Shown: positions 1 to 10,148 of the stretch, in pieces
Layout: every line of letters starts with the position of its first letter
How positions within the stretch are numbered: position 1 is the first letter of the stretch
Program-made: the position numbers and the translations under genes
Notes under the pieces: generated by a model
The model's input: only the letters and a program-made list of their open reading frames with translations
The model's database searches: none
What the model was told of the DNA's origin: nothing
DNA from: Micromonospora sp. LH3U1
GTDB taxonomy: Bacteria > Actinomycetota > Actinomycetes > Mycobacteriales > Micromonosporaceae
Reading direction: 5' to 3'
Assembly: GCF_028475105.1 (NCBI RefSeq)
Contig: NZ_CP116936.1
Span: 5,393,501-5,457,500 of the forward strand
DNA length: 64,000 bases

Positions 1-2100
1 GGCGCCCGGGTGGGCGCGGGCCAGCCGCAGCCCGGCGCCGAGCTGGAGCCAGTGCAGCACGGTGACGCCGGACAGGTCGATCCGGGCCGCTTCCGCGAAG
101 ACCGCCTCGGCCTCGTCCCACCGACCCAGCGCGATCAGCGCCTCGGCCCGGTTGGACAGCAGGTACGCCCCGGTGGAGCGGCTGATCCCCACCCGCCGCG
201 CCTCCGCCACGCCGGCCTCGGCCGCCTCGGCGGACTCGGCGTAGCGGCCCAACTCACAGAGCACGTCCGACTGGAACACCTTGGCGAGCACCAGCGCCGA
301 CGTGTCCCCCGCCGCCCGGGCGACTGCCTCGGCCTCGCCCAGCTCGGCCAGCCCGCGCTCCCGCTCGTGGTGGCAGAGCAGGGCGATCCGCGTCGGAAGC
401 AGGACCAGCTCCTCGCCGAGCGCCTCGGCGTCCGTGCTCGCCTCGGCGGCCACCCGGGCCGCCTGCTCAGGATCGATCTTGACCAGGTGGGCGGCGATGT
501 CGGCAAGCAGCCGGACCCGCTCCACGCTGGCCGGGCCACGGGCCGCCAGCCGGTACGCCTCATCCAGCTCGCGGCTGCCGTCACTCTTGCCGAGCAACGC
601 CAGCAGTCGACCCCGCTGGTCCAGCAGGCGTGCGGCGCGCAGCGGCGCGGCATCGGCGTCCACCTCGGCCAGGCCGGCCCGGGTCAGGGTGATCGCCCGG
701 CTGAAGTCGCCGGCGGTGACCGCGGCGTCCAGTGTCTGCTCCAGCAACGCCAGGTGATCCATGCCGAGCAGGGCTGCGGCGTCGGGCACCAGCTCCCACA
801 GCTCCAGCGCCCGCTCCAGCAGCCGGCGCTGCTCGGCGTACGCGTACCGGTCAGCGGCGGCGCAGGCCGCGGCTTGCGCGGCGACGAGGGCACGCGGGTG
901 GTGGTGCGCGGCGTACCAGTGGTGGGCGATCTCGGCCGGGGCCCGGCCGGCGGCGACCAGGTGCGGCTGGGCCTCGATGGCGGCGGCGAAGCGGGCGTGC
1001 AGCCGGGCGTGTTCGCCGGGCAGCAACTCGTCGTGCACGGCCTCGCGGACCAGCGCGTGCCGGAACTCGTAGTCACCGTCCCGATCGGCCACCACCAACT
1101 GGGCGGCGACGGCGGCGCGCAGTGCGTCCTCCAGCTCGGCCTCGGGGAGCCCGGCGACCTCGGCGATCAGGTCGTGGGCGAAACGGGTGCCGCCGGCGGC
1201 GGCGATCCGCAGCACCCGCTGGGCCGGTTCGGGGAGCCGGTCCACTCGGGCCAGCAGCAGGTCGCGCAGCGTTTCGGGGAGCGCGGCGCAGCCGATCGGG
1301 CCACCGGCGACGGCCAACTCCTCGATGAAGAAGGGATTGCCCTGGGTGCGGTCATGGATGTCGTCGACGGCACGGGCGGGCGGCTCGGCGCCGAGCAGGT
1401 CGGCGAGGATCGCGCTGGTGCCGTCGCGGTCCAGGCGGCCCAGCTCGACCCGCTCCACGCCGCGGGCCCGATCCAGTTCGGCGAGGAACGGGCGCAGCGG
1501 GTGCCCGCGCTGCAACTCGTCGGTGCGGTAGGTGCACACCAGCAGCAGCCGGCCCGGCCGGGCCACCCGGACCAGGAAGCCGATCAGGTCGCGGGTGGAG
1601 CGGTCGGCCCAGTGCAGATCCTCGATGATCAGCACCAGCGGACGAGCATCGGCGAGCCGTTGGAAAAGCTCGGCGACCAGGTCGAACAGGTAGCCGCGTG
1701 GGGCGTCGCCGACCGGCACGGCGCGCGGTGCGGCCAGCGCCGCGGACGCCCGGCCCAGCTCCGGCAGCAGCGGGGCGAACTCCGCCTCGTAGCCGGCGAA
1801 GACCTCGGGGCCGTCGGCGCGCAGCACCGCGCGGAGTGCGGCAGCGAACGGGGCGAACGGCAGGCCCGCCTCGCCCAGCTCCAGGCACTGGCCGACCAGC
1901 ACCCGCGCTGCGCCGTCGGTGGCCCGGCCGGCGAACTCGTCCAGCAGACGGGTCTTACCCACGCCTGCCTCGCCACCGACCAGCACGGTGGTGGGCTCCC
2001 CCGCACGTGCCCGGCCCAGCGCGTCCCGCAACGCCGCGATCTCAGGATGGCGGCCGACGAGGACGGAGCTGGCAGCGCGTACGGTCACGGGGTCGAGCAT
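1..2100 (-). CDS. Large ATP-binding LuxR-family regulator, N-terminal part (cut by window edge)
   Basis: The reverse strand is open from the ATG at 2100 to the window edge, about 700 residues. Residues 14-20 read LVGRHPE and a Walker A motif GGEAGVGKT follows near residue 41; the Walker B stretch LVLIIEDLHWAD lies near residue 160. This order (AAA/STAND ATPase, then a long helical repeat region rich in Ala, Leu and Glu) is typical of LAL-type regulators of about 900-1000 residues, whose LuxR helix-turn-helix is at the C-terminus. That part lies outside the window, so the DNA-binding domain is inferred, not seen. Such proteins usually act as pathway-specific activators, with the helical repeats sensing a ligand or partner. 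The opposite strand is also open over this stretch, but only as a codon-bias shadow. Confidence 0.85.
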   Translation of the reverse strand, partial: MLDPVTVRAASSVLVGRHPEIAALRDALGRARAGEPTTVLVGGEAGVGKTRLLDEFAGRATDGAARVLVGQCLELGEAGLPFAPFAAALRAVLRADGPEVFAGYEAEFAPLLPELGRASAALAAPRAVPVGDAPRGYLFDLVAELFQRLADARPLVLIIEDLHWADRSTRDLIGFLVRVARPGRLLLVCTYRTDELQRGHPLRPFLAELDRARGVERVELGRLDRDGTSAILADLLGAEPPARAVDDIHDRTQGNPFFIEELAVAGGPIGCAALPETLRDLLLARVDRLPEPAQRVLRIAAAGGTRFAHDLIAEVAGLPEAELEDALRAAVAAQLVVADRDGDYEFRHALVREAVHDELLPGEHARLHARFAAAIEAQPHLVAAGRAPAEIAHHWYAAHHHPRALVAAQAAACAAADRYAYAEQRRLLERALELWELVPDAAALLGMDHLALLEQTLDAAVTAGDFSRAITLTRAGLAEVDADAAPLRAARLLDQRGRLLALLGKSDGSRELDEAYRLAARGPASVERVRLLADIAAHLVKIDPEQAARVAAEASTDAEALGEELVLLPTRIALLCHHERERGLAELGEAEAVARAAGDTSALVLAKVFQSDVLCELGRYAESAEAAEAGVAEARRVGISRSTGAYLLSNRAEALIALGRWDEAEAVFAEAARIDLSGVTVLHWLQLGAGLRLARAHPGA

Positions 2101-2192
2101 GCCACGACGGCTCCCCACGCCGGCCCCGCCGATCGGCCGGTGGCCGGGCGGCGGGGCGGGCTCGACTCGACCGGCCAGCGCGGCGGGCGCGG

Positions 2193-2363
2193 TCACCGGC
2201 TGGTGTCGTTGGTGCGGGCGGTCTGCTTGCGCCGGCCGAGCCAACCGCGGCCGGCGGGACGCGGCAGCGACCGGGCGAGCCGTTCCGCGGCCGCCTCGGC
2301 GCGCAGCTCGGCGGCGTGGGTACGGTGCAGGGAGAGCAGGAAGTCTGCGTCGTTGCCGAACAT
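2193..2363 (-). CDS. Small conserved hypothetical protein, 56 aa
   Basis: The start at 2363 is chosen because AAGGAG stands six bases before this ATG; the frame stays open upstream to 2447 but without a ribosome site. The product starts MFGNDADFLLSLHRTHAAEL and is charged and helical, with many Arg and Ala residues; no signal peptide or membrane segment is present. It is not recognised as a characterised family. It lies 92 bases upstream of the LuxR-type regulator on the same strand, so the two may be cotranscribed. The 2101-2192 gap holds no visible feature. Confidence 0.6.
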   Translation of the reverse strand: MFGNDADFLLSLHRTHAAELRAEAAAERLARSLPRPAGRGWLGRRKQTARTNDTSR

Positions 2364-2557
2364 GTCGGGCTCCTTCGTGGCGTCGTCGTCTTCTGCTGAC
2401 GACTCTTCGCGCGAAGGCCCCACCCGGGCATGGGCACGGCGCCTCATCTTCCTGACCGCCGCCCTCCTTACGCGCCCCGTCCGGGCGGGTACGGCGACGT
2501 AAGGTACTCAGCTACCCGGGCACCCGGACGCGGATCAACGGGGCGAGCGGCGACCAC

Positions 2558-2563
2558 TAGACT
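2558..2563 (+). promoter_or_regulatory. -10 element of a leaderless promoter (DUF4191 gene)
   Basis: TAGACT is followed by exactly seven bases and then the ATG at 2571, and there is no Shine-Dalgarno sequence. Transcription would begin at or next to the start codon. The nearly identical block TAGGCTCTGCGG precedes the gene at 14051. Confidence 0.65.
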
Positions 2564-2570
2564 CTGCGGC

Positions 2571-3257
2571 ATGGCAAAGCCCCAGGAGAAGGTCTCGTTC
2601 GGCCAGCGGCTGAAGCAGATCGGGATGGTGTTCCAGTTCACCGCCAAGCAGGACCGGTGGTTCGCGCCGTTGGTCGCCGCCGCGGTGCTCCTCCCGCTCG
2701 CCCTCACCGTGGTCGCGGTCATCCTCTGGGGCTGGATCTGGCTGCCGCTGGGCATCCTGTTCATCCTGCTCGCGGTGCTGATCGTGCTCAACCTACGGTC
2801 CAACAAGGCGATGATGAACGCCGCCGAGGGGCAGCCCGGCGCGGCGGCGCAGATCATGGAGAACATGCGCGGCGACTGGCGGGTCACCCCGGCCGTCAGC
2901 TCGACCACCCAGATGGACATGGTCCACCTGGTGATTGGCCGCGCGGGCGTGATCCTGCTGGCCGAGGGCAACCCGCAGCGGGTGCGCGGCCTGCTCGGGC
3001 AGGAGAAGCGCCGGCTGTCCAAGGTGATCGGCTCCGCTCCCCTGCACGACTACGTGATCGGGCAGGAGGAGGGCGAGCTGCCGATCCGCAAGCTGCGGAC
3101 GACGCTCCTGCGCCTGCCCCGCGCGCTCTCCGGCAAGGACGTCAACTCGCTGGACAAGCGACTCAAGGCGCTCACCGCCCGGCCGCAGATGCCCAAGGGC
3201 GCGATCCCGAAGAACATGCGGCCGCCGGGCGCCTCCCGCCAGTCGCGGGGCCGCTGA
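2571..3257 (+). CDS. DUF4191 membrane protein, 228 aa
   Basis: The protein begins MAKPQEKVSFGQRLKQI, has two adjacent hydrophobic segments at about residues 35-53 and 56-75, and then a soluble part of about 150 residues containing VIGRAGVILLAEG and ending in a basic tail. This matches the actinobacterial DUF4191 family, which is normally found close to lipoic-acid genes, an RDD protein and glnA1; the same RDD and glnA1 neighbours follow here. Function is unknown. The ATG at 2571 is preferred over in-frame upstream codons because a -10 element is placed for leaderless transcription. It converges with the RDD gene across a symmetric terminator. Confidence 0.85.
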   Translation: MAKPQEKVSFGQRLKQIGMVFQFTAKQDRWFAPLVAAAVLLPLALTVVAVILWGWIWLPLGILFILLAVLIVLNLRSNKAMMNAAEGQPGAAAQIMENMRGDWRVTPAVSSTTQMDMVHLVIGRAGVILLAEGNPQRVRGLLGQEKRRLSKVIGSAPLHDYVIGQEEGELPIRKLRTTLLRLPRALSGKDVNSLDKRLKALTARPQMPKGAIPKNMRPPGASRQSRGR

Positions 3258-3279
3258 CCCCTCTGGCGTACGCCTGAAA

Positions 3280-3307
3280 AGAGCCGGACCCGCGCGGGTC
3301 CGGCTCT
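3280..3307. terminator. Bidirectional terminator between DUF4191 and RDD genes
   Basis: The arms AGAGCCGGACCCG and CGGGTCCGGCTCT form a stem of about 13 base pairs with almost no loop. It is bordered by A residues on the left and TTTCTC on the right, so it can act for both converging genes. Confidence 0.8.
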
Positions 3308-3326
3308 TTCTCGTTGTTCGGCGGGC

Positions 3327-3725
3327 TCAGCCGCGCGGCGCGTCGACGATGACCGAGTCGGCGAGCCGGTCGTGCAGGCCGCGACGGTGCTCGTCCATGA
3401 TCAGTGCGGGGACGACAAGGGCCAGCAGCAGGCCCCGGATCAGCCCCCGGAGCACGCCGATCCGGCCACCGTCGTGCCAGTTCACGCAGCGGACCTTCGT
3501 GATGTACATGCCCGGCGTCTGGGCGAACAGGCCGAGGAAGATGCCGTACTCCAGGACCAGCACCAGCACCGGCGCCCAGCCGTCGCGTACCGGGTCGGCG
3601 AAGAAGTTGGACACCAGCAGGCAGAGCACCCAGTCGATGATCAGCGCCCCGAACCGCCGACCGAGGGTCGGCGGAGTGAAGGTGGGGTCTGTTGCCGGCG
3701 CTGCCGTTGCGTGCGGATTGGTCAC
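3327..3725 (-). CDS. RDD family membrane protein, 132 aa
   Basis: After a Pro/Thr/Ala-rich start, the sequence TLGRRFGALIIDW carries the Arg and Asp of the RDD family, followed by three hydrophobic segments (about residues 27-44, 52-70 and 93-110) and the closing GLHDRLADSVIV motif. RDD proteins are small polytopic membrane proteins; some act in Na+/H+ exchange, but the role of this short type is not established. GTG at 3725 is chosen over TTG at 3734 because TACCCT (3734-3739) lies eight bases upstream of the GTG in the leaderless arrangement. It is a conserved neighbour of DUF4191 and glnA1. Confidence 0.85.
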   Translation of the reverse strand: MTNPHATAAPATDPTFTPPTLGRRFGALIIDWVLCLLVSNFFADPVRDGWAPVLVLVLEYGIFLGLFAQTPGMYITKVRCVNWHDGGRIGVLRGLIRGLLLALVVPALIMDEHRRGLHDRLADSVIVDAPRG

Positions 3726-3892
3726 AGCGGTCAAGGGTATCCGCGCCGGGATGAGGGCTTGCCAGGTGCCGCCGCCACTGCGTGCCGATTCAGGCCAAAG
3801 GCATCAGATGTCATTAGACTGGCACAGTCGGTACGGCCTTCGCGGCGGGCCGAGGGCGTGGACAGGGGCGTCGCTGACGCTCCGCGAGGGAC

Positions 3893-3930
3893 GTAACACG
3901 GCAGAAACAACGGAGACACGGCCGGGCAAC
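3893..3930 (+). promoter_or_regulatory. GlnR box upstream of glnA1
   Basis: GTAAC, six bases, GAAAC, six bases, GACAC, six bases, GCAAC. This is the full four-part arrangement (GTnAC-n6-GAAAC twice) known for the nitrogen regulator GlnR in Streptomyces and relatives. It ends 58 bases before the glnA1 start. An additional TAGACT hexamer lies further upstream (about 3817-3822) and TAGCGT downstream, so glnA1 may have two promoters. Confidence 0.8.
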
Positions 3931-3988
3931 CGCTTGGCCATAGCGTCGCCAGAAGCCTAGCCACCCCGTGGACGTGCCAGGAGGATGT

Positions 3989-5413
<1,425 letters not shown>

Positions 5414-5428
5414 GCACTCTTCACCACC

Positions 5429-5467
5429 GGCCGGGCCGGCTCCGCGATTCGCGGAGCCGGCCCGGTC
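5429..5467 (+). terminator. Terminator after glnA1
   Basis: GGGCCGGCTCCGCGA and its exact complement TCGCGGAGCCGGCCC are separated by one base; the stem extends by a few more pairs. There is no U tract, as is common in high-GC actinobacteria. Confidence 0.8.
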
Positions 5468-5488
5468 CGCGTTCACGCCCCAAGCCCC

Positions 5489-5564
5489 AAGATCGTGCTC
5501 GATCCTGGATGTAGTGGTGTCCGGCACGGGAGATGCCACTACATCCGGGTTCGAGCACGATCTT
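5489..5564. repeat. Intergenic GATC-bounded hairpin A
   Basis: Outer arms AAGATCGTGCTCGA (5489-5502) and TCGAGCACGATCTT (5551-5564) pair perfectly; after a short internal mismatch GGATGTAGTGG (5507-5517) pairs with CCACTACATCC (5536-5546), leaving an 18-base loop. It lies between the converging ends of glnA1 and the frameshifted mannosyltransferase, after glnA1 already has a terminator. It has the same build as hairpins at 15.0, 23.1, 37.2, 37.3, 43.2, 51.3 and 62.8 kb. Confidence 0.8.
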
Positions 5565-5616
5565 CGGTTCCGAAGCCCGGTGATCATGAAGCTAGCCGGA
5601 CGTTTAGTCCCATTTG

Positions 5617-7112
5617 TCACCCGTCAACCTTGATCGACGGGGTTCGACCCGGAGGCGCCGAGGCGCGGAGGAGCACGGTCAGGAGCAGCGCGGTCATCAC
5701 CACCGCACCGGGGGCCTTCGTGAAGCGGGCCAGGTTCGTGCCGTCGGGCAGGGCGAGGAAGGCCGCCACCGCCGCCGGCAGCACGAACCAGGTCGCCCTG
5801 ATGGCGGTGAGTGCGAGCAGCGCCAGGGGCCAGGTCGCGTACCAGGGGTGGAAGACCGGGGACAGGACGACGGTGGCGACCAGCGCCAGCGCCGCCCCCT
5901 GCAACGCCACCCGTGGCCTGCGCTGCCCGGCGTCGTTGAAGGCGCGCAGCGCCCGCCAGGCCCGCCACCAGAGCACCACCAGCGCGCCGACGAGCAGGAC
6001 CAGCGCGACCGTCCGGGCCACCGGCACCGCCCGGGGTCCCGGCCGACCAGCGCGCCGGCGTAGTCCACGACCAGGCCAACGGCGGTGGGCGGCGACGTCC
6101 ACTGCTCCGAGTCACCGCTGTGGGTCAGCCCGCCCACCCAGCCGAACCCGAGGCCGGACAACGCCGAGGTGACGAGCAACGCGGCGAGCAGCCCGCCGGC
6201 CAGCCAGCCGCCGTCGCGCAGCAGCGCCCGTACGGTGTAGCGACCGTGCACCGCGGCCAGCGCGGCGAAGGGCGCCACCACCACAGCGCTGGCCTTGACC
6301 GTCACGGCCAGCCCGAGCAGCGCCCCGGCGACCAGCAACGCTGACGGCCGGCCCGGTCGGCGGACCACGACCAGCAGCCCACACAGCAGCAGACCCAGCA
6401 TCACGGCGTCGTTGTGCGCCCCGGCCACCAGGTGCACCCCGACCAGCGGGCCGGCAAGCGCCAGCCACGCCGCACGCCGGGTCGGCACCCCGCCGGCCCG
6501 CGCCAACCCGGGCAGGCAGAACGCAGCCAGCAGCAGCCCCGCCACGGCGATCACGCGCAGCAGCACGACCGTGCCGGTGAGCCCGCCCCCGAGGCCGACC
6601 GCGAGTGCTGCGAGCAGCACGAACACCGGCCCGTACGGTGCCGGGGTGTCCCGCCAGATCGGTGCCACCGCGTCCACCCACGGGCAGCCCGCCGCCGCCA
6701 CTCCCACCGCGTACGGGTCGACGCCATGCGCGTACGTCCAGCCCTGGCAGGCGTACGAGTAGACGTCCCGGCTGCCCAGCGGCGGCGCGACCAGCAGCGG
6801 CAGCGCCCACAGCCCGGCGGTGGCGTACGCCCAGCGGGTCGACGGGGCGCCCGCGCGCAACGACCACCATGCCCCGACCAGCAGTGCGGTGCCGACCAGC
6901 CAGGAGGTCAGCGTCGCCGGGCCGCCCGGGGCTCGCCAGATCGACACCGGTGTCGCGCCGAGCGGGGCGTCGGGCAGTGCCCCGCCGAGGTACCCGGCCA
7001 CGGTGAGCAGGACCGCGCCGGCCAGTCCCCCGTACCGGGCGGAGCGAGCCAACCGCGGACCAGGCGGCAGCGGACCAGAAGGCGGACCAGGCGGCGCGCC
7101 GGGAGCGGTCAC
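5617..7112 (-). pseudogene. Frameshifted polyprenol-phosphomannose mannosyltransferase (MptB-like, second copy)
   Basis: From GTG 7112 (preceded by GGGAAGG) the frame encodes a close paralogue of the neighbour at 7127-8536, with shared segments GGALPDAPLGATPVSIW, SRDVYSYACQG, WRDTPAPYGP, HLVAGAHNDAVMLGLLL and GFGWVGGLTHSGD. Homology then jumps to another frame at about 6030-6040, inside a CCCCGGG run: one frame ends VGRDPG and the next continues RAVPVARTVALVLL, FHPWYATWPLA and FLALPDGTNLARFTK. Adding one C restores a 498-residue protein. This is either a recent pseudogene or a homopolymer sequencing error; the intact remainder and low divergence favour error or very recent loss. It starts 14 bases after the stop of the first copy, forming a tandem operon. 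Confidence 0.8.
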
Positions 7113-7126
7113 CGGCGCACCTTCCC

Positions 7127-8536
7127 TCAGTCGGCGGCGACCGGCTGACGGGCCGCCCGAGCCGACCGTATCAACCGGATGACCAGCACGATCACCAACA
7201 GCGTCATCAGTGGGGCCCCGACGGTCTTGGTGTAGCGGGGCAGCCCGGTGCCGTCGGGCAGCACCAGGAACGACGAGACCAGGGCGACCAGGCTGAACCA
7301 CCCGGTCCGCCGGGCGGTGGCCGCCAGCACCGCGAGGGGCCAGATCCAGTACCAGGGGTGGAACAGTGGCGCGAGGGCGACCGTGGCGGCCAACGCCAGG
7401 GCGGCGTACCAGAGCGGCTCCCGGGTGCGGGCCCGCCACCAGAGCCAGACCAGCAGCAACGCCAGCACGGCCATGCCGATCCCCCGGGTGACCGGCAGCG
7501 CGTCGATGTTTCCGCCGAAGGGCACCGCGAGGTAGCCGATGGTCTGCCCGACGGCGGTGGACGGTGAGGTCCAGGCGATCACGTCGCCGCCTCGGGCCAG
7601 CCCGCCGACCCAGCCGAAGTCCAGCCCGGCCGCGAAGGTCACCCCGACCACGACGGCTACCGCGCCGCCGACCACCCATCCGCCGTACCGGAGCAGAGCC
7701 CGGATCGAGTATCCGCCGACGATCGCCGCCAGCGCCGCGAACGGGACCACGACCAGCGCCGTCACCTTGATCCCGGCGGCGAGGCCGAGCAGCGCGCCGC
7801 CGGCGAGCAGCGGTCCGGGGCGGCCGGGCCGGGAGGCGATCACCGCCAGCCCGGCGACCAGCAGGCCGACCATCAGTGCGTCGTTGTGCGCGCCGGAGAC
7901 CAGGTGTACGGCGACCAGGGGGCAGCCGAGCGCCAACCAGATCGCCCGACCCGCGGGGACGCCGGTCCGCCGGGCCAGCACCGGCAGGCTGACCGCGGTC
8001 AGCGCGACCCCGGCCACCGCGATCACCCGGAACGCCACGATCGCGCCGGTGAGCGAGCCCGTGGCGGTGACCACCGCGCCGGAGAGCGCCACGAACAGCG
8101 GCCCGTACGGTGCCGGGGTGTCCCGCCAGATGTACGAGATGGTGTCCAGCCAGGGGCAGGGCAGTGCGGAGACGCCCTGCTCGTACGGGTTGATCCCGGC
8201 CGCGTAGCTGGCGCCCTGACAGGCGTACGCGTAGACGTCGCGGCTCGCCAGCGGCGGCGCGATCAGCACCGGCAGCAGCCAGAGCCCGACGGTGATCAGC
8301 GCCCAGCGGGTCGACGGCACCGTGTCGCGCAGCGACCACCAGGCGTAGGCCATCAGCGCGGTGCCGACCAGCCAGGCGGCGATGACCAGCGGCCCGTTCG
8401 GGCCCTGCCAGATGCTGACCGGGGTGGGGCGCAGGGGTGACCCGGGTAGGGCGCCGCCGAGGAACGCGGCGACGGCGAGCAGCGCCGAGCCCGCCAGTCC
8501 GATCCAACGCGCGAGGTGGTGAGGCACGCCGGACAT
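7127..8536 (-). CDS. Polyprenol-phosphomannose-dependent alpha-1,6-mannosyltransferase MptB-like, 469 aa
   Basis: A polytopic membrane protein of about 11-13 hydrophobic segments. Conserved loops are SRDVYAYACQG near residue 98, the WRDTPAPYGPLF motif near residue 137 and HLVSGAHNDALM near residue 210; FHPWYWIWPLA lies near residue 393. These are hallmarks of GT-C glycosyltransferases of the MptA/MptB group, which use polyprenyl-phosphate-mannose outside the membrane to extend mannan or lipomannan. Here the acceptor is unknown, since Micromonospora lacks a mycobacterial-type envelope. ATG 8536 is 35 bases from the divergent start at 8572. A tandem, frameshifted paralogue follows at once. Confidence 0.85.
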   Translation of the reverse strand: MSGVPHHLARWIGLAGSALLAVAAFLGGALPGSPLRPTPVSIWQGPNGPLVIAAWLVGTALMAYAWWSLRDTVPSTRWALITVGLWLLPVLIAPPLASRDVYAYACQGASYAAGINPYEQGVSALPCPWLDTISYIWRDTPAPYGPLFVALSGAVVTATGSLTGAIVAFRVIAVAGVALTAVSLPVLARRTGVPAGRAIWLALGCPLVAVHLVSGAHNDALMVGLLVAGLAVIASRPGRPGPLLAGGALLGLAAGIKVTALVVVPFAALAAIVGGYSIRALLRYGGWVVGGAVAVVVGVTFAAGLDFGWVGGLARGGDVIAWTSPSTAVGQTIGYLAVPFGGNIDALPVTRGIGMAVLALLLVWLWWRARTREPLWYAALALAATVALAPLFHPWYWIWPLAVLAATARRTGWFSLVALVSSFLVLPDGTGLPRYTKTVGAPLMTLLVIVLVIRLIRSARAARQPVAAD

Positions 8537-8571
8537 GCTGCCAGTACGGTGGTCGCGGTACGGAGGTGGGC

Positions 8572-10143
8572 ATGCGGCGCAGTCGGGTGGTGGCGATGGC
8601 CACCGGTTCCGCCGCCGTGCTCGGCGCGCTCTGGCTGGCTCTGCCGCTGATGGGCTCGGACCTCGCCGCGCAGGTCGCCCGGGCGGACTTCTTCGCCGCC
8701 CACGGTGCGGCGCCGGTGGATCTGCGCTGGTACGGCGGGGTGCAGCAGTTCGGCTACAGCTTGGTGTCGCAGCCGGTGATGGCGCTGCTCGGCGTACGGG
8801 TGACCGGTGCTCTGGCGCTGGTGGCGTCGGCAGCCGCGCTGGCCGCGCTGTTGACCCGCAGCGCAGTCCCCCGGCCGCTGCTGGGCAGCCTGGTCGGGGT
8901 GGTCACACTGGCCGGCAACCTGGTCTCCGGCCGGGTCACCTACGCCCTGGGTGTGGCGTTCGGGCTGGCGGCCCTCCTCGCGCTCGGTCGGGGCGTACCC
9001 CCGGGTCGACGGCTCGGGCTGGCCGCCCTCGCCGCGCTGCTGGCTTCGGCGACGAGCCCGGTGGCCGGCCTGTTCGTCGGTCTCGTGGGTGTCGCGTTGC
9101 TGCTCACCCGCCGGTACGCCGATGGTCTGGCGCTCGGGGTCGCGGCGGCCGTGCCGCTGGCCGCGACCGCGCTGCTCTTCGGCGACGGCGGCTGGATGAA
9201 CATCAGTCGCACGGACACGCTGCGCGCGGTGCTGACAAGTCTGGTGGTGGCCGTACTCGTCGCGTACCGGCCGGTGCGGTTCGGCGCGCTGCTCTCCGCG
9301 GTGGGGGTGCTCACCGCCGCCCTGGTGCACACGCCGGTGGGGTTGAACGCCACCCGGCTGGTCACGATGTTCGCGCTGCCGCTGCTGGCCGCGGCTGCCT
9401 GCCCGCCGGCCTGGCTGGCCCGCCGGGCGGCACGAACGACCCGTTCCCGGCTGGTCGGCGGCGTCGGCCTGACCGCGCTGCTGGTGGCGGTCTGCGTCTG
9501 GCAACCGCCGGTGGTCCCCGCCGACCTGCGCGGCATCGGCGATCCGACCAGCGCGCCCGGCTACCACGCGCCGCTGAGGACGTTCCTGGCCGGGCAACGG
9601 CTCACCGGCCGGGTCGAGGTGCCGCCGACGCGCAACTACTGGGAGGCGGCCCGGCTCGGTGAGGTGCCGCTGGCCCGGGGTTGGCTGCGGCAGGCCGACA
9701 TCGACCGCAACCCGCTGTTCTTCACGACCGTGCCCGGTGCCTCAGGCACCGGCGTATCGCTGAACCCGACCACCTACCGGGAGTGGCTGGCCGAGAACGC
9801 CGTGCAGTACGTGGCGCTGCCGGACGCCCCGCTGTCCTGGGTGGGGCGGGCCGAGGCGGAGCTGGTCGAGGGCGGCCTGCCGTACCTGACGCCGGTCTGG
9901 TCCGGCCCGCACTGGCGGGTCTGGGCGGTGCTCGACCCGACACCGCTGGTCGCCGCCCCCGCCGAGCTGGTCCGCGTCGACGGAGCGACGGTGACCTTCC
10001 GCGCCCCGAGCGGGGGCCCGGTGGCGGTCCGGGTCCGGCACAGTCGTTGGCTGACCGCGTCCGGTGGCGCCACCGTCGCCGCCGCCGGTGACTGGACCAC
10101 CGTCACGGTCCCCCGCCCCGGCGAATACACGCTCGGCAGCTGA
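8572..10143 (+). CDS. Polytopic membrane protein with extracytoplasmic C-terminal domain, 523 aa
   Basis: ATG 8572 has CGGAGGT seven bases upstream. The first 330 residues contain about nine to ten hydrophobic segments with a short DxxxR-type loop after the first (ADFFAAHGAAPVDLRWYGG), reminiscent of GT-C membrane glycosyltransferases; the last 190 residues are soluble with DRNPLFFTTVPGA and a beta-rich end. It is not assigned to a named family by eye. It is divergently transcribed from the tandem mannosyltransferases with only 35 bases between starts, which suggests a shared role in envelope glycoconjugates; that link is inference. It converges with glnE, five bases separating the stops. Confidence 0.7.
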   Translation: MRRSRVVAMATGSAAVLGALWLALPLMGSDLAAQVARADFFAAHGAAPVDLRWYGGVQQFGYSLVSQPVMALLGVRVTGALALVASAAALAALLTRSAVPRPLLGSLVGVVTLAGNLVSGRVTYALGVAFGLAALLALGRGVPPGRRLGLAALAALLASATSPVAGLFVGLVGVALLLTRRYADGLALGVAAAVPLAATALLFGDGGWMNISRTDTLRAVLTSLVVAVLVAYRPVRFGALLSAVGVLTAALVHTPVGLNATRLVTMFALPLLAAAACPPAWLARRAARTTRSRLVGGVGLTALLVAVCVWQPPVVPADLRGIGDPTSAPGYHAPLRTFLAGQRLTGRVEVPPTRNYWEAARLGEVPLARGWLRQADIDRNPLFFTTVPGASGTGVSLNPTTYREWLAENAVQYVALPDAPLSWVGRAEAELVEGGLPYLTPVWSGPHWRVWAVLDPTPLVAAPAELVRVDGATVTFRAPSGGPVAVRVRHSRWLTASGGATVAAAGDWTTVTVPRPGEYTLGS

Positions 10144-10148
10144 CGCCC

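Noticed and set aside
10..2502. An 830-codon open frame on the + strand
   Set aside because: It is antisense to the LuxR-type regulator, has Arg/Gly/Gln-rich composition without domains, and results from GC-rich codon bias; the reverse-strand frame carries Walker A and B motifs.
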